From assembly GCF_018257795.1 (NCBI RefSeq), contig NZ_JAERJD010000001.1, positions 62,001 through 126,000 on the forward strand: a stretch of DNA of 64,000 bases. Direction: 5' to 3'. The notes under the pieces are model-generated. The model made no database searches, was not told where the DNA came from, and saw only the letters and a list, made by a program, of their open reading frames with translations. Made by a program: the position numbers and the translations under genes. How positions within the stretch are numbered: position 1 is the stretch's first letter; each line of letters starts with the position of its first letter. The DNA is from Citrobacter sp. JGM124. GTDB lineage: Bacteria > Pseudomonadota > Gammaproteobacteria > Enterobacterales > Enterobacteriaceae. Below are positions 40,736-50,062 of the stretch, one piece after another.

Positions 40736-42079
40736 ATGCACTTCACTCGAACACGATCCGCGTTATTAGTAAGTTGCCTGGCACTGAGTTGTAACCTTTG
40801 GGCACAAGCTCAGTCAGTGCAGGCAACCCTTGCCGGCCATGCGATCTTGCCTGTGCAGTCACTCATTCCAGCCCCTGATGATGCACCATCAGATTTGCAA
40901 CAAAGTGGTAAATACACCAGTGGGCAACGTGTCACTGAATTGGGTAGTGTACCCGGGAAGTCTGCTGATCGTTTGACGGGAATAGGCTTGCCTGTCAATG
41001 GGCAGCCCTTACAGGGGCATTCAGGGATTAAACATATGCCTGATGGAACCTACTGGGTTCTGACAGATAATGGTTTTGGTAGCAAAGCCAACTCCCCCGA
41101 TTCCATGCTGTATCTGACACAATACAACATTGATTTTAAAGACGGGACAGTGACACCGTTACGCACATTATTCCTGAATGACCAGGATAGAAAAGTGCCG
41201 TTCCATATTGTTAATGAGAGCACCGAAAAGCGTTATCTGACGGGGAGCGATTTCGATCCTGAAAGTTTCCAGTTTGCCGATAATGCGCTGTGGATTGGTG
41301 ACGAATTTGGCCCCTGGTTGATTAAAACAGATTTGAATGGCAAGGTTCTGGCAGTTTTTGATACCCGTGTGGAAGATAAGGTAGTGAAGTCACCCGATAA
41401 CCCAACCCTGACATTGCCAGGAGCCCCTGATGGGAAACAAAATTTCCAGGTAACGCGCTCCAAAGGGTTTGAAGGAATGGCCGCTTCACCGGACGGTAAA
41501 ATGTTATACCCGATGCTGGAAGGGGCGCTCTGGGAAGGCGAGCAGTATGAAAATGTTGAGGGGAAACGTTATCTACGAGTACTGGAATTTGATGTAAAAA
41601 AACAGGACTGGACAGGGCGTAGTTGGCAATATGTCCTTGAAGATAATCAGAATGCGATTGGTGATTTCAATATGACAGACGCCAGTCATGGTTTGGTTAT
41701 CGAACGGGATAATGGGGAAGGTGCTTCAGATAAGGCCTGTGCTGAAGGGGCCCCGACGGATAACTGCTTTAGCAAACCGGCGAAGTTTAAGCGAGTGTAT
41801 AAAATTGCTTTTTCCGATGATAACGTCGGTAAGCCTGTCGATAAACTGGCTTATATTGATTTAATGAATATTCAGGATCCGGACAAACTGGCACGTAAAC
41901 CATTAAATGATGGAGTACTGACTTTCCCGTTCTTTACTATCGAGAATGTTGATGTTGTTGATGATAGCCATATTATTGTGGGTAACGATAACAATTTCCC
42001 GTTCTCTTCCAGCCGTGAGCCGAATATGGCGGATGATAACGAGTTTATCTTGTTAAACGTCCCTGACTTGCTGAAATAA
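40736..42079 (+). CDS. Secreted esterase-like activity of phytase family protein
   Basis: A 447-residue exported protein. The first 27 residues (basic start, then LLVSCLALSCNLWAQAQS) form a signal peptide, so the protein is periplasmic or secreted. The mature part belongs to the phytase-like (esterase-like) family: LPVNGQPLQGHSGIKHMPDG, WVLTDNGFGSKANS, DFDPESFQFADNALWIGDEFGPWLIKTDLNGKVL and KGFEGMAASPDGKMLYPMLEG are its beta-propeller repeats with acidic loops. The substrate is unknown and activity on phytate is not implied by the name alone. It follows yfaY by 79 bases with its own AAAGGAAA ribosome site. Confidence 0.85.
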   Translation: MHFTRTRSALLVSCLALSCNLWAQAQSVQATLAGHAILPVQSLIPAPDDAPSDLQQSGKYTSGQRVTELGSVPGKSADRLTGIGLPVNGQPLQGHSGIKHMPDGTYWVLTDNGFGSKANSPDSMLYLTQYNIDFKDGTVTPLRTLFLNDQDRKVPFHIVNESTEKRYLTGSDFDPESFQFADNALWIGDEFGPWLIKTDLNGKVLAVFDTRVEDKVVKSPDNPTLTLPGAPDGKQNFQVTRSKGFEGMAASPDGKMLYPMLEGALWEGEQYENVEGKRYLRVLEFDVKKQDWTGRSWQYVLEDNQNAIGDFNMTDASHGLVIERDNGEGASDKACAEGAPTDNCFSKPAKFKRVYKIAFSDDNVGKPVDKLAYIDLMNIQDPDKLARKPLNDGVLTFPFFTIENVDVVDDSHIIVGNDNNFPFSSSREPNMADDNEFILLNVPDLLK

Positions 42080-42083
42080 CAGG

Positions 42084-42114
42084 CGGGACATTCACCGTCG
42101 TCCCGGGTTTTTTT
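42084..42114 (+). terminator. Terminator after the phytase-like gene
   Basis: CGGGAC (42084-42089) pairs with GTCCCG (42100-42105), followed by seven T at 42108-42114. Confidence 0.8.
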
Positions 42115-42151
42115 GGGGCTTTTGATTGTTATCCTGCTGCTCGTGGTGAAG

Positions 42152-42184
42152 AAAAAGCCCCTCCTGTAAACAGGGGGGCTTTTG
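42152..42184. terminator. Bidirectional terminator after yfaE
   Basis: An A run, then AGCCCCTCCTG, a 4-base loop and CAGGGGGGCT followed by T. One T is bulged. On the minus strand the same stem is followed by T, so it ends the nrdA-nrdB-yfaE transcript. Confidence 0.8.
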
Positions 42185-42221
42185 ACTGACTGTACTGGCA
42201 AATGGCTCGGGGCTTAATACA

Positions 42222-42476
42222 CTAAAGCTCTATTTCGATATCGCCCTTCGCTTTACAACAGCAGGGAAGTATTTCCCCTGGCTGAATGAGTGCCAGGGGT
42301 TTAGTCAGCCAGTTAACTTCGCCAGTGACCAGCTTGACCCGGCATGAACCACAATATCCCTCACGACACTGATATTCCACACAGATATTGTGAGACTCCA
42401 GGGCAACAAGCAGCGAAGGGTGTTCTTTATGGCTGATTAACTTCGCGCCGGTAATTGTGAGTGTAATGCTACCCAT
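42222..42476 (-). CDS. yfaE: [2Fe-2S] ferredoxin YfaE for ribonucleotide reductase maintenance
   Basis: An 84-residue plant-type ferredoxin. Cluster ligands are C37, C42 and C45 (CREGYCGSC) and one of C72-C74 (LPCCCK). In E. coli YfaE delivers electrons to rebuild the di-iron tyrosyl-radical cofactor of NrdB. It is the last gene of nrdA-nrdB-yfaE and starts three bases after nrdB, consistent with that job. Confidence 0.95.
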   Translation of the reverse strand: MGSITLTITGAKLISHKEHPSLLVALESHNICVEYQCREGYCGSCRVKLVTGEVNWLTKPLALIQPGEILPCCCKAKGDIEIEL

Positions 42477-42479
42477 ACC

Positions 42480-43610
42480 TTAAAGCTGGAAGTTGCTCAG
42501 GTCATCGGTATCGACTTCCGAGTCAATTTGACCCACCAGATAAGAGCTGACCTCAACTTCTTGTGGCGCCACTTGTACGTTGTCTGACACCAGCCAGGCA
42601 TTAATCCAGGGAATAGGGTTTGAACGTGTCTTAAAGGGCAAATCCAGCCCTACTGCCTGCATACGAATATTGGTGATGTACTCAACATACTGGCAGAGAA
42701 TATCTTTGTTCATGCCAATCATAGAGCCATTGCGGAACAGATACTCAGCCCACTCTTTTTCCTGCTCTGCGGCCAGAACAAACAGGTCGTAACACTCCTG
42801 GCGGCATTCCAGTGCAATCTCTGCCATCTCAGGATCATCTTCACCTGAACGTAACAGGTTCAGCATATGCTGCGTGCCGGTCAGGTGCAGGGCTTCATCA
42901 CGCGCAATCAGTTTGATGATTTTAGCGTTTCCTTCCATCAGCTCACGTTCTGCGAAAGCAAAGGAGCAGGCGAAGCTCACATAGAAACGTATGGCTTCCA
43001 GTGCGTTAACGCTCATCAGGCAGATATAAAGCTGTTTTTTCAGTTCGCGCAGATTAATGGTAATGCTTTTACCGTTAACATGGTGGGTACCTTCCCCCAG
43101 TAAATGCCAGTAACTGGTCATTTCAATCAGCGTATCGTAGTAACCCGAAATGTCTTTCGCACGCTTGAGGATTTCCTGATTGGTGACAATGTCATCAAAA
43201 ACAATCGCCGGATCGTTAACGATATTACGAATAATATGGGTGTAGGAACGGGAGTGAATAGTTTCACTGAATGCCCAAGTCTCAACCCATGTTTCAAGCT
43301 CTGGGATGGAGATCAAAGGCAGCAGGGCTACGTTCGGGCTGCGTCCCTGAATAGAGTCCAGTAATGTTTGATATTTCAGGTTGCTCAGGAAGATGTGTTT
43401 TTCATGCTCTGGCAGTGCCTGGAAATCGATACGATCCCGGGAGACGTCAATCTCCTCCGGGCGCCAAAAGAAAGACAGTTGTTTTTCTATTAACTTTTCA
43501 AAAATATCATATTTTTGTTGATCGTAACGCGCCACGTTAACGGACTGACCAAAGAACATCGGCTCGGACAGTTGATCATTTTTATTCTGGGAAAATGTAG
43601 TGTAAGCCAT
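42480..43610 (-). CDS. nrdB: Class Ia ribonucleotide reductase beta subunit NrdB
   Basis: The 376-residue radical-generating subunit. Di-iron ligands are at the E. coli positions: D85, E116 and H119 ([12 protein letters not shown]), with the later glutamates and histidine in ARDEALHL. The radical tyrosine is Y123. The C-terminal tail [11 protein letters not shown] binds NrdA. It lies 59 bases after nrdA. Confidence 0.98.
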   Translation of the reverse strand: MAYTTFSQNKNDQLSEPMFFGQSVNVARYDQQKYDIFEKLIEKQLSFFWRPEEIDVSRDRIDFQALPEHEKHIFLSNLKYQTLLDSIQGRSPNVALLPLISIPELETWVETWAFSETIHSRSYTHIIRNIVNDPAIVFDDIVTNQEILKRAKDISGYYDTLIEMTSYWHLLGEGTHHVNGKSITINLRELKKQLYICLMSVNALEAIRFYVSFACSFAFAERELMEGNAKIIKLIARDEALHLTGTQHMLNLLRSGEDDPEMAEIALECRQECYDLFVLAAEQEKEWAEYLFRNGSMIGMNKDILCQYVEYITNIRMQAVGLDLPFKTRSNPIPWINAWLVSDNVQVAPQEVEVSSYLVGQIDSEVDTDDLSNFQL

Positions 43611-43669
43611 TAATAATATTCCTTATACAGAGGTCCCGGGCCACATGATGTCATGTTGCCCGGGAGGCA

Positions 43670-45955
43670 TCAGATCTTACAGGCACCGCTTTCGCAATCG
43701 TCATCCTGGGCTGAAGGCAGCAGGTCATCCTGGTTATCTTCGGCGCCATCACGGGTATTTTGGTAATAAAGCGTCTTCACACCAAATTTGTAGGCGGTGA
43801 GCAAGTCTTTCAGCAATTGCTGCATCGGAACTTTCCCTGACGGGAAACGCGTTGGGTCATAGTTAGTGTTAGCCGAAATAGCCTGGTCGATGAATTTTTG
43901 CATCAGACCCACTAACTGCAGGTAACCATCATTGTTTGGCAGATCCCACAGCAATTCATAGTTATCTTTAAGGCGGTCATATTCAGGAACCACCTGACGC
44001 AGAATACCGTCTTTAGAGGCTTTAATGCTGATATGGCCGCGTGGTGGTTCGATTCCATTGGTGGCGTTAGAGATTTGTGAGGATGTCTCTGAAGGCATCA
44101 GTGCGGATAAAGTCGAGTTACGCAGACCATGCGTTTTAATGGACTCACGCAAGGTTTCCCAATCGAGATGCAGTGGTTCATTACTGATAGCATCGAGATC
44201 TTTCTTATAACTGTCGATAGGCAAAATGCCCTGAGCATAGGTGGTTTCGTTAAACCACAAGCAGGCACCTTGCTCTTTAGCCAGCTCATTAGATGCTTTC
44301 AACAAATAGTACTGAATTGCCTCGAAAGTTTTATGGGTCAGGTTGTTTGCACTCCCATCGGAATAACGCACCCCATTTTTGGCCAGATAATAGGCGTAGT
44401 TAATGACACCTATACCCAGGGTACGGCGCCCCATCGCGCCCCGTTTTGCTGCAATGATTGGGTAATCCTGATAGTCAAGCAGGGCATCCAGAGCACGTAC
44501 TGCAAGAGCGGCGAGATCTTCTAATTCATCCAGGCTTTCGATAACCCCGAGGTTAAATGCGGACAAGGTGCAGAGGGCAATTTCACCGTTTTCGTCATTA
44601 ATATCATTCAACGGTTTAGTCGGGAGGGCAATTTCCAGACACAGATTTGACTGACGTACAGGAGCCACGCTTGGGTCGAACGGGCTATGGGTATTACAGT
44701 GATCCACGTTTTGAATATAGATACGCCCCGTGGACGCACGTTCTTGCATCATCAGTGAAAATAGCTCAACGGCTTTAATGCGTTGCTTACGAATACTGCT
44801 ATCTTGTTCATATTGCGTATAAAGGCGCTCGAACTCAGTCTGATCGGCGAAGAAGGCATCATACAGACCCGGAACGTCAGAAGGGCTGAACAAGGTGATG
44901 TCTTCACCTTTAAGCAAACGGGTATACATCAATTTATTGATTTGTACCCCATAGTCCATATGGCGCACGCGGTTGCCTTCCACGCCACGGTTATTTTTCA
45001 ATACCAGCAGGCTTTCAACTTCCAGGTGCCACATTGGGTAAAACAAGGTCGCCGCACCACCACGCACGCCCCCTTGTGAGCAGGATTTTACTGCTGTCTG
45101 GAAATGTTTATAGAACGGAATACAACCGGTATGGAAAGCCTCACCACCACGAATTGGGCTACCTAACGCACGAATACGTCCTGCGTTGATACCGATCCCC
45201 GCACGCTGAGAAACATATTTTACAATAGCGCTGGACGTCGCATTGATGGAATCGAGGCTGTCACCACACTCAATCAGCACACAGGAGCTGAACTGACGAG
45301 TAGGGGTTCGTACCCCTGCCATGATAGGGGTCGGCAGAGATATTTTAAAGGTTGATACCGCATCGTAGAAACGTTTCACATAATCAAGACGTGTTTCACG
45401 GGGATAACCGGAGAACAGGCATGCAGCGACCATCATATAGAGGAACTGAGCACTTTCGTAAATTTCGCCGGTCACGCGATTTTGTACCAGATACTTGCCT
45501 TCAAGCTGTTTCACTGCCGCATAGGAGAAATTCATATCGCGCCAGTGATCGATGAAATCGTCCATCTGCTTGAACTCTTCTTCCGTGTAGTCTTCCAGCA
45601 GATGTTGATCGTATTTTCCTGCTTTAACCATTTTAATAACATGGTCATAAAGCTTAGGAGGCTCAAACTGGCCATAGGCTTTTTTACGCAGATGGAAAAT
45701 CGCCAGTCGTGCAGCCAGATACTGATAATCAGGGGCATCACGGGAGATTAAATCAGCCGCTGCTTTGATAATCGTTTCATGAATGTCAGAAGTCTTAATA
45801 CCATCATAGAACTGAATATGGGAACGCAGTTCAACCTGCGAGACTGAAACGTCATCCAGCCCTTCGGCAGCCCAGTCTATTACTCGATGGATTTTGTCCA
45901 GATTGATGCGCTCAGTGCGACCATCACGTTTTGTAACCAGCAGACTCTGATTCAT
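43670..45955 (-). CDS. nrdA: Class Ia ribonucleotide reductase alpha subunit NrdA
   Basis: The 761-residue catalytic subunit that reduces ribonucleoside diphosphates to deoxyribonucleotides. An N-terminal ATP-cone (MNQSLLVTKRDGRTERINLDKI) gives dATP feedback control. Active-site cysteines are in SSCVLIECGD, NLCLEIALP and the C-terminal redox pair C754-C759 (CESGACKI). The radical-transfer tyrosines lie in LYYQNTR. Upstream are DnaA and NrdR boxes. No gene lies between nrdA and ubiG; E. coli has yfaL there. Confidence 0.98.
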   Translation of the reverse strand: MNQSLLVTKRDGRTERINLDKIHRVIDWAAEGLDDVSVSQVELRSHIQFYDGIKTSDIHETIIKAAADLISRDAPDYQYLAARLAIFHLRKKAYGQFEPPKLYDHVIKMVKAGKYDQHLLEDYTEEEFKQMDDFIDHWRDMNFSYAAVKQLEGKYLVQNRVTGEIYESAQFLYMMVAACLFSGYPRETRLDYVKRFYDAVSTFKISLPTPIMAGVRTPTRQFSSCVLIECGDSLDSINATSSAIVKYVSQRAGIGINAGRIRALGSPIRGGEAFHTGCIPFYKHFQTAVKSCSQGGVRGGAATLFYPMWHLEVESLLVLKNNRGVEGNRVRHMDYGVQINKLMYTRLLKGEDITLFSPSDVPGLYDAFFADQTEFERLYTQYEQDSSIRKQRIKAVELFSLMMQERASTGRIYIQNVDHCNTHSPFDPSVAPVRQSNLCLEIALPTKPLNDINDENGEIALCTLSAFNLGVIESLDELEDLAALAVRALDALLDYQDYPIIAAKRGAMGRRTLGIGVINYAYYLAKNGVRYSDGSANNLTHKTFEAIQYYLLKASNELAKEQGACLWFNETTYAQGILPIDSYKKDLDAISNEPLHLDWETLRESIKTHGLRNSTLSALMPSETSSQISNATNGIEPPRGHISIKASKDGILRQVVPEYDRLKDNYELLWDLPNNDGYLQLVGLMQKFIDQAISANTNYDPTRFPSGKVPMQQLLKDLLTAYKFGVKTLYYQNTRDGAEDNQDDLLPSAQDDDCESGACKI

Positions 45956-45994
45956 GTGCGTTGTACCTGTCCGTGAAAAGAAGATATCCCCGCT

Positions 45995-46003
45995 TTATAC
46001 ACA
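45995..46003 (+). promoter_or_regulatory. DnaA box
   Basis: TTATACACA fits the consensus TTATnCACA. It lies 40 bases upstream of the nrdA start codon. Confidence 0.7.
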
Positions 46004-46025
46004 TTTGTTAATCTGTGACTAACTC

Positions 46026-46034
46026 TGTGGATAA
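46026..46034 (-). promoter_or_regulatory. DnaA box (strong form)
   Basis: The minus strand reads TTATCCACA, the highest-affinity DnaA box. It faces the box at 45995. Confidence 0.75.
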
Positions 46035-46251
46035 ATACTATATGTAGGGGTTTGGATAAAAATAAATCACAATATGGTGAGTATTCTAGTAAGGATTCTC
46101 TTTAGAACAAGTATTGATTTTGAGGAGAAATTGAGGTTCTGAAGTGTGAATTTCTGTAAGTCCTCGCCACATAAGGCCTGATTCGATTGTCAATGGGATA
46201 CAAAAAAAATGAAAAATTTGATCGGATGCTGGTTTCTTAAACTTAATGAAT

Positions 46252-46281
46252 AAATGCGCAGCATTACTGCTGCGCATTTTT
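46252..46281. terminator. Terminator downstream of ubiG
   Basis: AAATGCGCAGCA (46252-46263) pairs perfectly with TGCTGCGCATTT (46268-46279) over the loop TTAC. T runs flank both sides, stronger on the plus strand. It ends ubiG and isolates it from the nrd promoter. Confidence 0.85.
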
Positions 46282-46310
46282 CAGTACGAGTTGGTATATC
46301 TTATGCCTGA

Positions 46311-47030
46311 TCAGGCTTCAGTATGCAGAATATAATTAACGTCGACCCCAGGACCAAGGCTAAAGTGGTTAGTTAATGGATTGAAATGTAAACCGGTGAT
46401 GTGACGTTCACGGAGCGGGGTCTGGTCAATCCAGTGCAATAATTCGGCAGGTTTAATAAATTTTTTGACGTCATGCGTTCCCTTGGGAACCATACGTAAC
46501 ACATATTCGGCGCCAACCACCGCCATTAACCAGGCTTTGCCATTACGATTAATCGTGGAAAAAAATACATGACCACCCGGTTTGACCAATTGCGCACATG
46601 CGGCAACTACCGATTGTGGGTCGGGAACATGCTCAAGCATTTCCATACAGGTGACAATATCGTACTCACCGGCATGCGCTTCAGCGTGTTGTTCAACGGT
46701 TTCCTGTATGTAGTTAACACTGATACCTTCTTCTAAAGCATGCAGTCTGGCCACTTGTAATGGTTCTGCCCCCATATCCAGGCCGGTAACATCGGCCCCT
46801 TCACGGGCCATACTTTCTGCCAGAATCCCCCCTCCACAGCCAACATCGAGCACTTTTTTACCGAAAATTCCCCCTGAACGCTGATTGATGTAACCCAGAC
46901 GTAAGGGATTAATGCGGTGTAGTGGCTTAAATTCACCTTCAAGATCCCACCAGCGAGAAGCAACAGCTTCAAATTTGGCTATTTCTTGTGGATCGACATT
47001 TTGTGAAAACGACGGGTTTTCAGGGTTCAT
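46311..47030 (-). CDS. ubiG: Bifunctional ubiquinone O-methyltransferase UbiG
   Basis: A 239-residue S-adenosylmethionine methyltransferase for both O-methylations of ubiquinone synthesis. The AdoMet motif I is [30 protein letters not shown] and [15 protein letters not shown] follow. The N-terminal [19 protein letters not shown] is the family mark. It starts at 47030 and is divergent from gyrA, with 160 bases between the start codons, the same pairing as in E. coli. Confidence 0.97.
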   Translation of the reverse strand: MNPENPSFSQNVDPQEIAKFEAVASRWWDLEGEFKPLHRINPLRLGYINQRSGGIFGKKVLDVGCGGGILAESMAREGADVTGLDMGAEPLQVARLHALEEGISVNYIQETVEQHAEAHAGEYDIVTCMEMLEHVPDPQSVVAACAQLVKPGGHVFFSTINRNGKAWLMAVVGAEYVLRMVPKGTHDVKKFIKPAELLHWIDQTPLRERHITGLHFNPLTNHFSLGPGVDVNYILHTEA

Positions 47031-47135
47031 AGCGGTGGTAACTCCTTTCAGAAGTGAATGACAGCAGTATATCAGGCTAGCGTCGTGAATAAAGCGTCAG
47101 CAAAAGCGTTCTGGTTTCCCCACTGTGGGGCGCAT

Positions 47136-47144
47136 GTGTTATAA
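47136..47144 (+). promoter_or_regulatory. gyrA promoter, extended -10 element
   Basis: TGTTATAAT is an extended -10 (TGn followed by a perfect TATAAT), 47 bases before the gyrA start codon. The 13-base palindrome CCCCACTGTGGGG (47117-47129) lies in the spacer or -35 region. No good -35 hexamer is seen, which fits an extended -10 promoter. Confidence 0.65.
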
Positions 47145-47190
47145 TTTGCGACCTTTGAATCCGGGATACAGTGAGAGGGATAGCGTTTAC

Positions 47191-49827
47191 ATGAGCGACC
47201 TTGCCAGAGAAATTACACCGGTCAATATTGAAGAAGAGCTTAAAAGCTCCTATCTGGATTATGCAATGTCGGTTATTGTCGGCCGTGCACTTCCAGATGT
47301 CCGAGATGGACTCAAACCGGTACACCGTCGCGTACTCTACGCCATGAACGTACTGGGCAATGACTGGAATAAAGCGTATAAAAAATCAGCCCGTGTCGTG
47401 GGTGATGTCATCGGTAAATATCACCCCCATGGTGATACGGCTGTCTATGACACCATTGTACGTATGGCGCAGCCATTCTCCTTACGTTACATGTTGGTTG
47501 ATGGCCAGGGAAACTTCGGTTCTGTCGATGGTGACTCCGCTGCGGCGATGCGTTATACGGAAATCCGTATGTCGAAGATCGCCCATGAGCTAATGGCTGA
47601 TTTGGAAAAAGAGACGGTAGACTTCGTCGATAACTATGACGGTACCGAAAAAATTCCGGATGTCATGCCAACCAAGATCCCGAATCTTTTGATTAACGGT
47701 GCATCCGGTATTGCTGTGGGCATGGCAACGAATATTCCACCTCATAACATTACGGAAGTGATCAACGGTTGTCTCGCCTTCATTGAAGACGAAAACATCA
47801 GTGTTGAAGCCCTGATGGAGCACATCCCTGGCCCGGATTTCCCGACTGCGGCAATCATCAATGGCCGTCGTGGCATTGAAGAGGCTTATCGTACTGGGCG
47901 CGGTAAAATCTATATTCGTGCCCGAGCTGAAGTTGAAGCTGACCCGAAAACAGGTCGTGAAACCATTATCGTTCATGAGATCCCCTATCAGGTAAATAAA
48001 GCCCGCCTGATTGAGAAAATCGCTGAACTGGTGAAAGACAAGCGTATTGAAGGGATTAGCGCGCTAAGGGATGAGTCTGACAAAGACGGCATGCGTGTTG
48101 TCATTGAAATCAAACGAGATGCTGTAGGGGAAGTGGTACTTAATAATCTCTACTCCCAGACTCAGTTGCAAGTCTCATTCGGCATTAACATGGTGGCATT
48201 GCACCATGGTCAGCCGAAGATCATGACACTCAAAGAGATCCTGTCAGCATTTATACGTCACCGTCGTGAAGTCGTGACGCGCCGGACGATTTTTGAACTA
48301 CGCAAAGCTCGTGACAGGGCCCATATCCTTGAAGCTCTGGCCATTGCACTGGTTAATATTGATCCTATTATTGAGCTTATCCGTCGAGCGCCGACACCGG
48401 CTGAAGCGAAAGCAGGTTTAACAGCACAGCCGTGGGATTTAGGTTCTGTGGCACAGATGCTGGAACGTGCCGGGGATAATGCAGCACGTCCTGAATGGCT
48501 GGAACCAGAGTTTGGTATTCGTGACGGAAAATATTTCCTCACCGAGCAGCAAGCGCAAGCTATCCTCGATTTACGTCTGCAAAAGCTGACAGGGCTTGAG
48601 CATGAAAAACTGCTCGATGAATATAAAGAACTGTTGTTACAAATTGCAGAACTGCTGCATATTCTGGGCAGTGCAGAACGTTTGATGGAAGTCATTCGTG
48701 AAGAACTGGAAGCAATGCGTGCTCAGTTTGGTGATGATCGCCGCACAGAGATAACCGCCAATTCTGCTGATATTAATATCGAAGACTTGATCAATCAGGA
48801 AGATGTTGTGGTCACCTTGTCCCATCAGGGATATGTGAAATATCAGCCTCTTACCGATTATGAAGCTCAGCGCCGTGGTGGTAAAGGTAAATCAGCTGCG
48901 CGGATTAAAGAAGAAGACTTCATCGACCGACTGCTGGTGGCCAATACCCATGACACCATCCTTTGTTTCTCAAGTCGTGGTCGTCTCTACTGGATGAAGG
49001 TATATCAATTACCAGAGGCCAGTCGCGGGGCTCGTGGCAGACCGATTGTGAACCTGTTACCACTTGAGCAAAATGAGCGTATCACGGCGATTCTGCCAGT
49101 CCGTGAATATGCTGAAGGGGTAAACGTCTTTATGGCAACCGCCAGCGGTACCGTGAAGAAAACCATGCTGACTGAATTCAGCCGTCCACGTTCAGCCGGT
49201 ATCATTGCTGTCAACTTGAATGAGGGTGATGAACTGATTGGTGTCGATCTTACCGATGGGCAAGATGAGGTGATGTTATTCTCTGGCGCTGGTAAGGTCG
49301 TTCGCTTTAAAGAGGACGCGGTTCGTGCGATGGGGCGTAATGCTACCGGTGTTCGCGGTATCAAACTGGCGGACAGCGATAGTGTTGTATCGCTTATTAT
49401 TCCGCGAGGTGAGGGCTCTATTCTGACTGTGACACAAAATGGTTACGGTAAACGTACCTCAGCAGCAGAATATCCAACTAAATCCCGTGCGACTCAAGGC
49501 GTTATCTCTATCAAAGTGACTGAACGTAACGGTACTGTCGTCGGTGCGGTCCAGGTTGAAGACACGGACCAAATCATGATGATCACCGATGCGGGTACAC
49601 TGGTGAGAACCCGAGTATCTGAAGTCAGTGTTGTGGGTCGTAATACTCAGGGCGTGATTCTGATTCGTACAGCGGAAGATGAGCACGTGGTAGGTTTACA
49701 ACGTGTCGCTGAACCTGTTGATGACGAAGAGCTGGACAGCATTGATGGTTCATTAGCGGAAGGGGACGATGATATCGTGCCTGAAACGGACAGTGACGAA
49801 GACGAAAGTAACGACGCAGACGAATAA
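47191..49827 (+). CDS. gyrA: DNA gyrase subunit A
   Basis: The 878-residue subunit cuts and rejoins DNA; with GyrB it introduces negative supercoils. The catalytic tyrosine is Y122 ([10 protein letters not shown]). The quinolone-determining region reads [11 protein letters not shown], with threonine at position 83 and aspartate at 87. The C-terminal beta-pinwheel contains the GyrA-box [17 protein letters not shown] and ends in an acidic tail. The frame is open from 47125, but the ATG at 47191 gives [20 protein letters not shown], the family start, behind GAGAGGGA. A terminator follows at 49878. Confidence 0.98.
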   Translation: MSDLAREITPVNIEEELKSSYLDYAMSVIVGRALPDVRDGLKPVHRRVLYAMNVLGNDWNKAYKKSARVVGDVIGKYHPHGDTAVYDTIVRMAQPFSLRYMLVDGQGNFGSVDGDSAAAMRYTEIRMSKIAHELMADLEKETVDFVDNYDGTEKIPDVMPTKIPNLLINGASGIAVGMATNIPPHNITEVINGCLAFIEDENISVEALMEHIPGPDFPTAAIINGRRGIEEAYRTGRGKIYIRARAEVEADPKTGRETIIVHEIPYQVNKARLIEKIAELVKDKRIEGISALRDESDKDGMRVVIEIKRDAVGEVVLNNLYSQTQLQVSFGINMVALHHGQPKIMTLKEILSAFIRHRREVVTRRTIFELRKARDRAHILEALAIALVNIDPIIELIRRAPTPAEAKAGLTAQPWDLGSVAQMLERAGDNAARPEWLEPEFGIRDGKYFLTEQQAQAILDLRLQKLTGLEHEKLLDEYKELLLQIAELLHILGSAERLMEVIREELEAMRAQFGDDRRTEITANSADINIEDLINQEDVVVTLSHQGYVKYQPLTDYEAQRRGGKGKSAARIKEEDFIDRLLVANTHDTILCFSSRGRLYWMKVYQLPEASRGARGRPIVNLLPLEQNERITAILPVREYAEGVNVFMATASGTVKKTMLTEFSRPRSAGIIAVNLNEGDELIGVDLTDGQDEVMLFSGAGKVVRFKEDAVRAMGRNATGVRGIKLADSDSVVSLIIPRGEGSILTVTQNGYGKRTSAAEYPTKSRATQGVISIKVTERNGTVVGAVQVEDTDQIMMITDAGTLVRTRVSEVSVVGRNTQGVILIRTAEDEHVVGLQRVAEPVDDEELDSIDGSLAEGDDDIVPETDSDEDESNDADE

Positions 49828-49877
49828 TCTGAAATAGCGGATAAAACCGTATTGCGTTGTTGGCTTTTATCATCACT

Positions 49878-49913
49878 AAAAAGAGGGAAAGCATTTGTTT
49901 TTCCTCTTTTTTT
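49878..49913 (+). terminator. Terminator after gyrA
   Basis: AAAAAGAGG with a few more A pairs with CCTCTTTTTTT, with a loop of about 7-10 bases and a long T run. Confidence 0.8.
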
Positions 49914-50062
49914 ATGTTTTTTCTGTAAATATTACTATCGCCGGTGTTGGTGATATCACTTAAGGTTATCATCCCGCATCGCATTGGTATTGCGAGGGGG
50001 ATATTTTACGACTACCTTAACCTTATCAGATTCTCTTTTACTCGCTGACTTTCAGGCCTAAT

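Larger units (their letters stand above)
45956..46251. promoter_or_regulatory. nrdA promoter region with DnaA and NrdR boxes
   Basis: Two DnaA boxes are exact: TTATACACA on the plus strand (45995-46003) and TGTGGATAA (46026-46034, the reverse complement of TTATCCACA). Two NrdR-box-like palindromes, ATACTATATGTAGGGG (46035-46050) and CACAATATGGTG (46068-46079), have centres about 32 bases apart, the spacing expected for NrdR tetramers. Both families are known at the E. coli nrdAB promoter. Confidence 0.7.
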
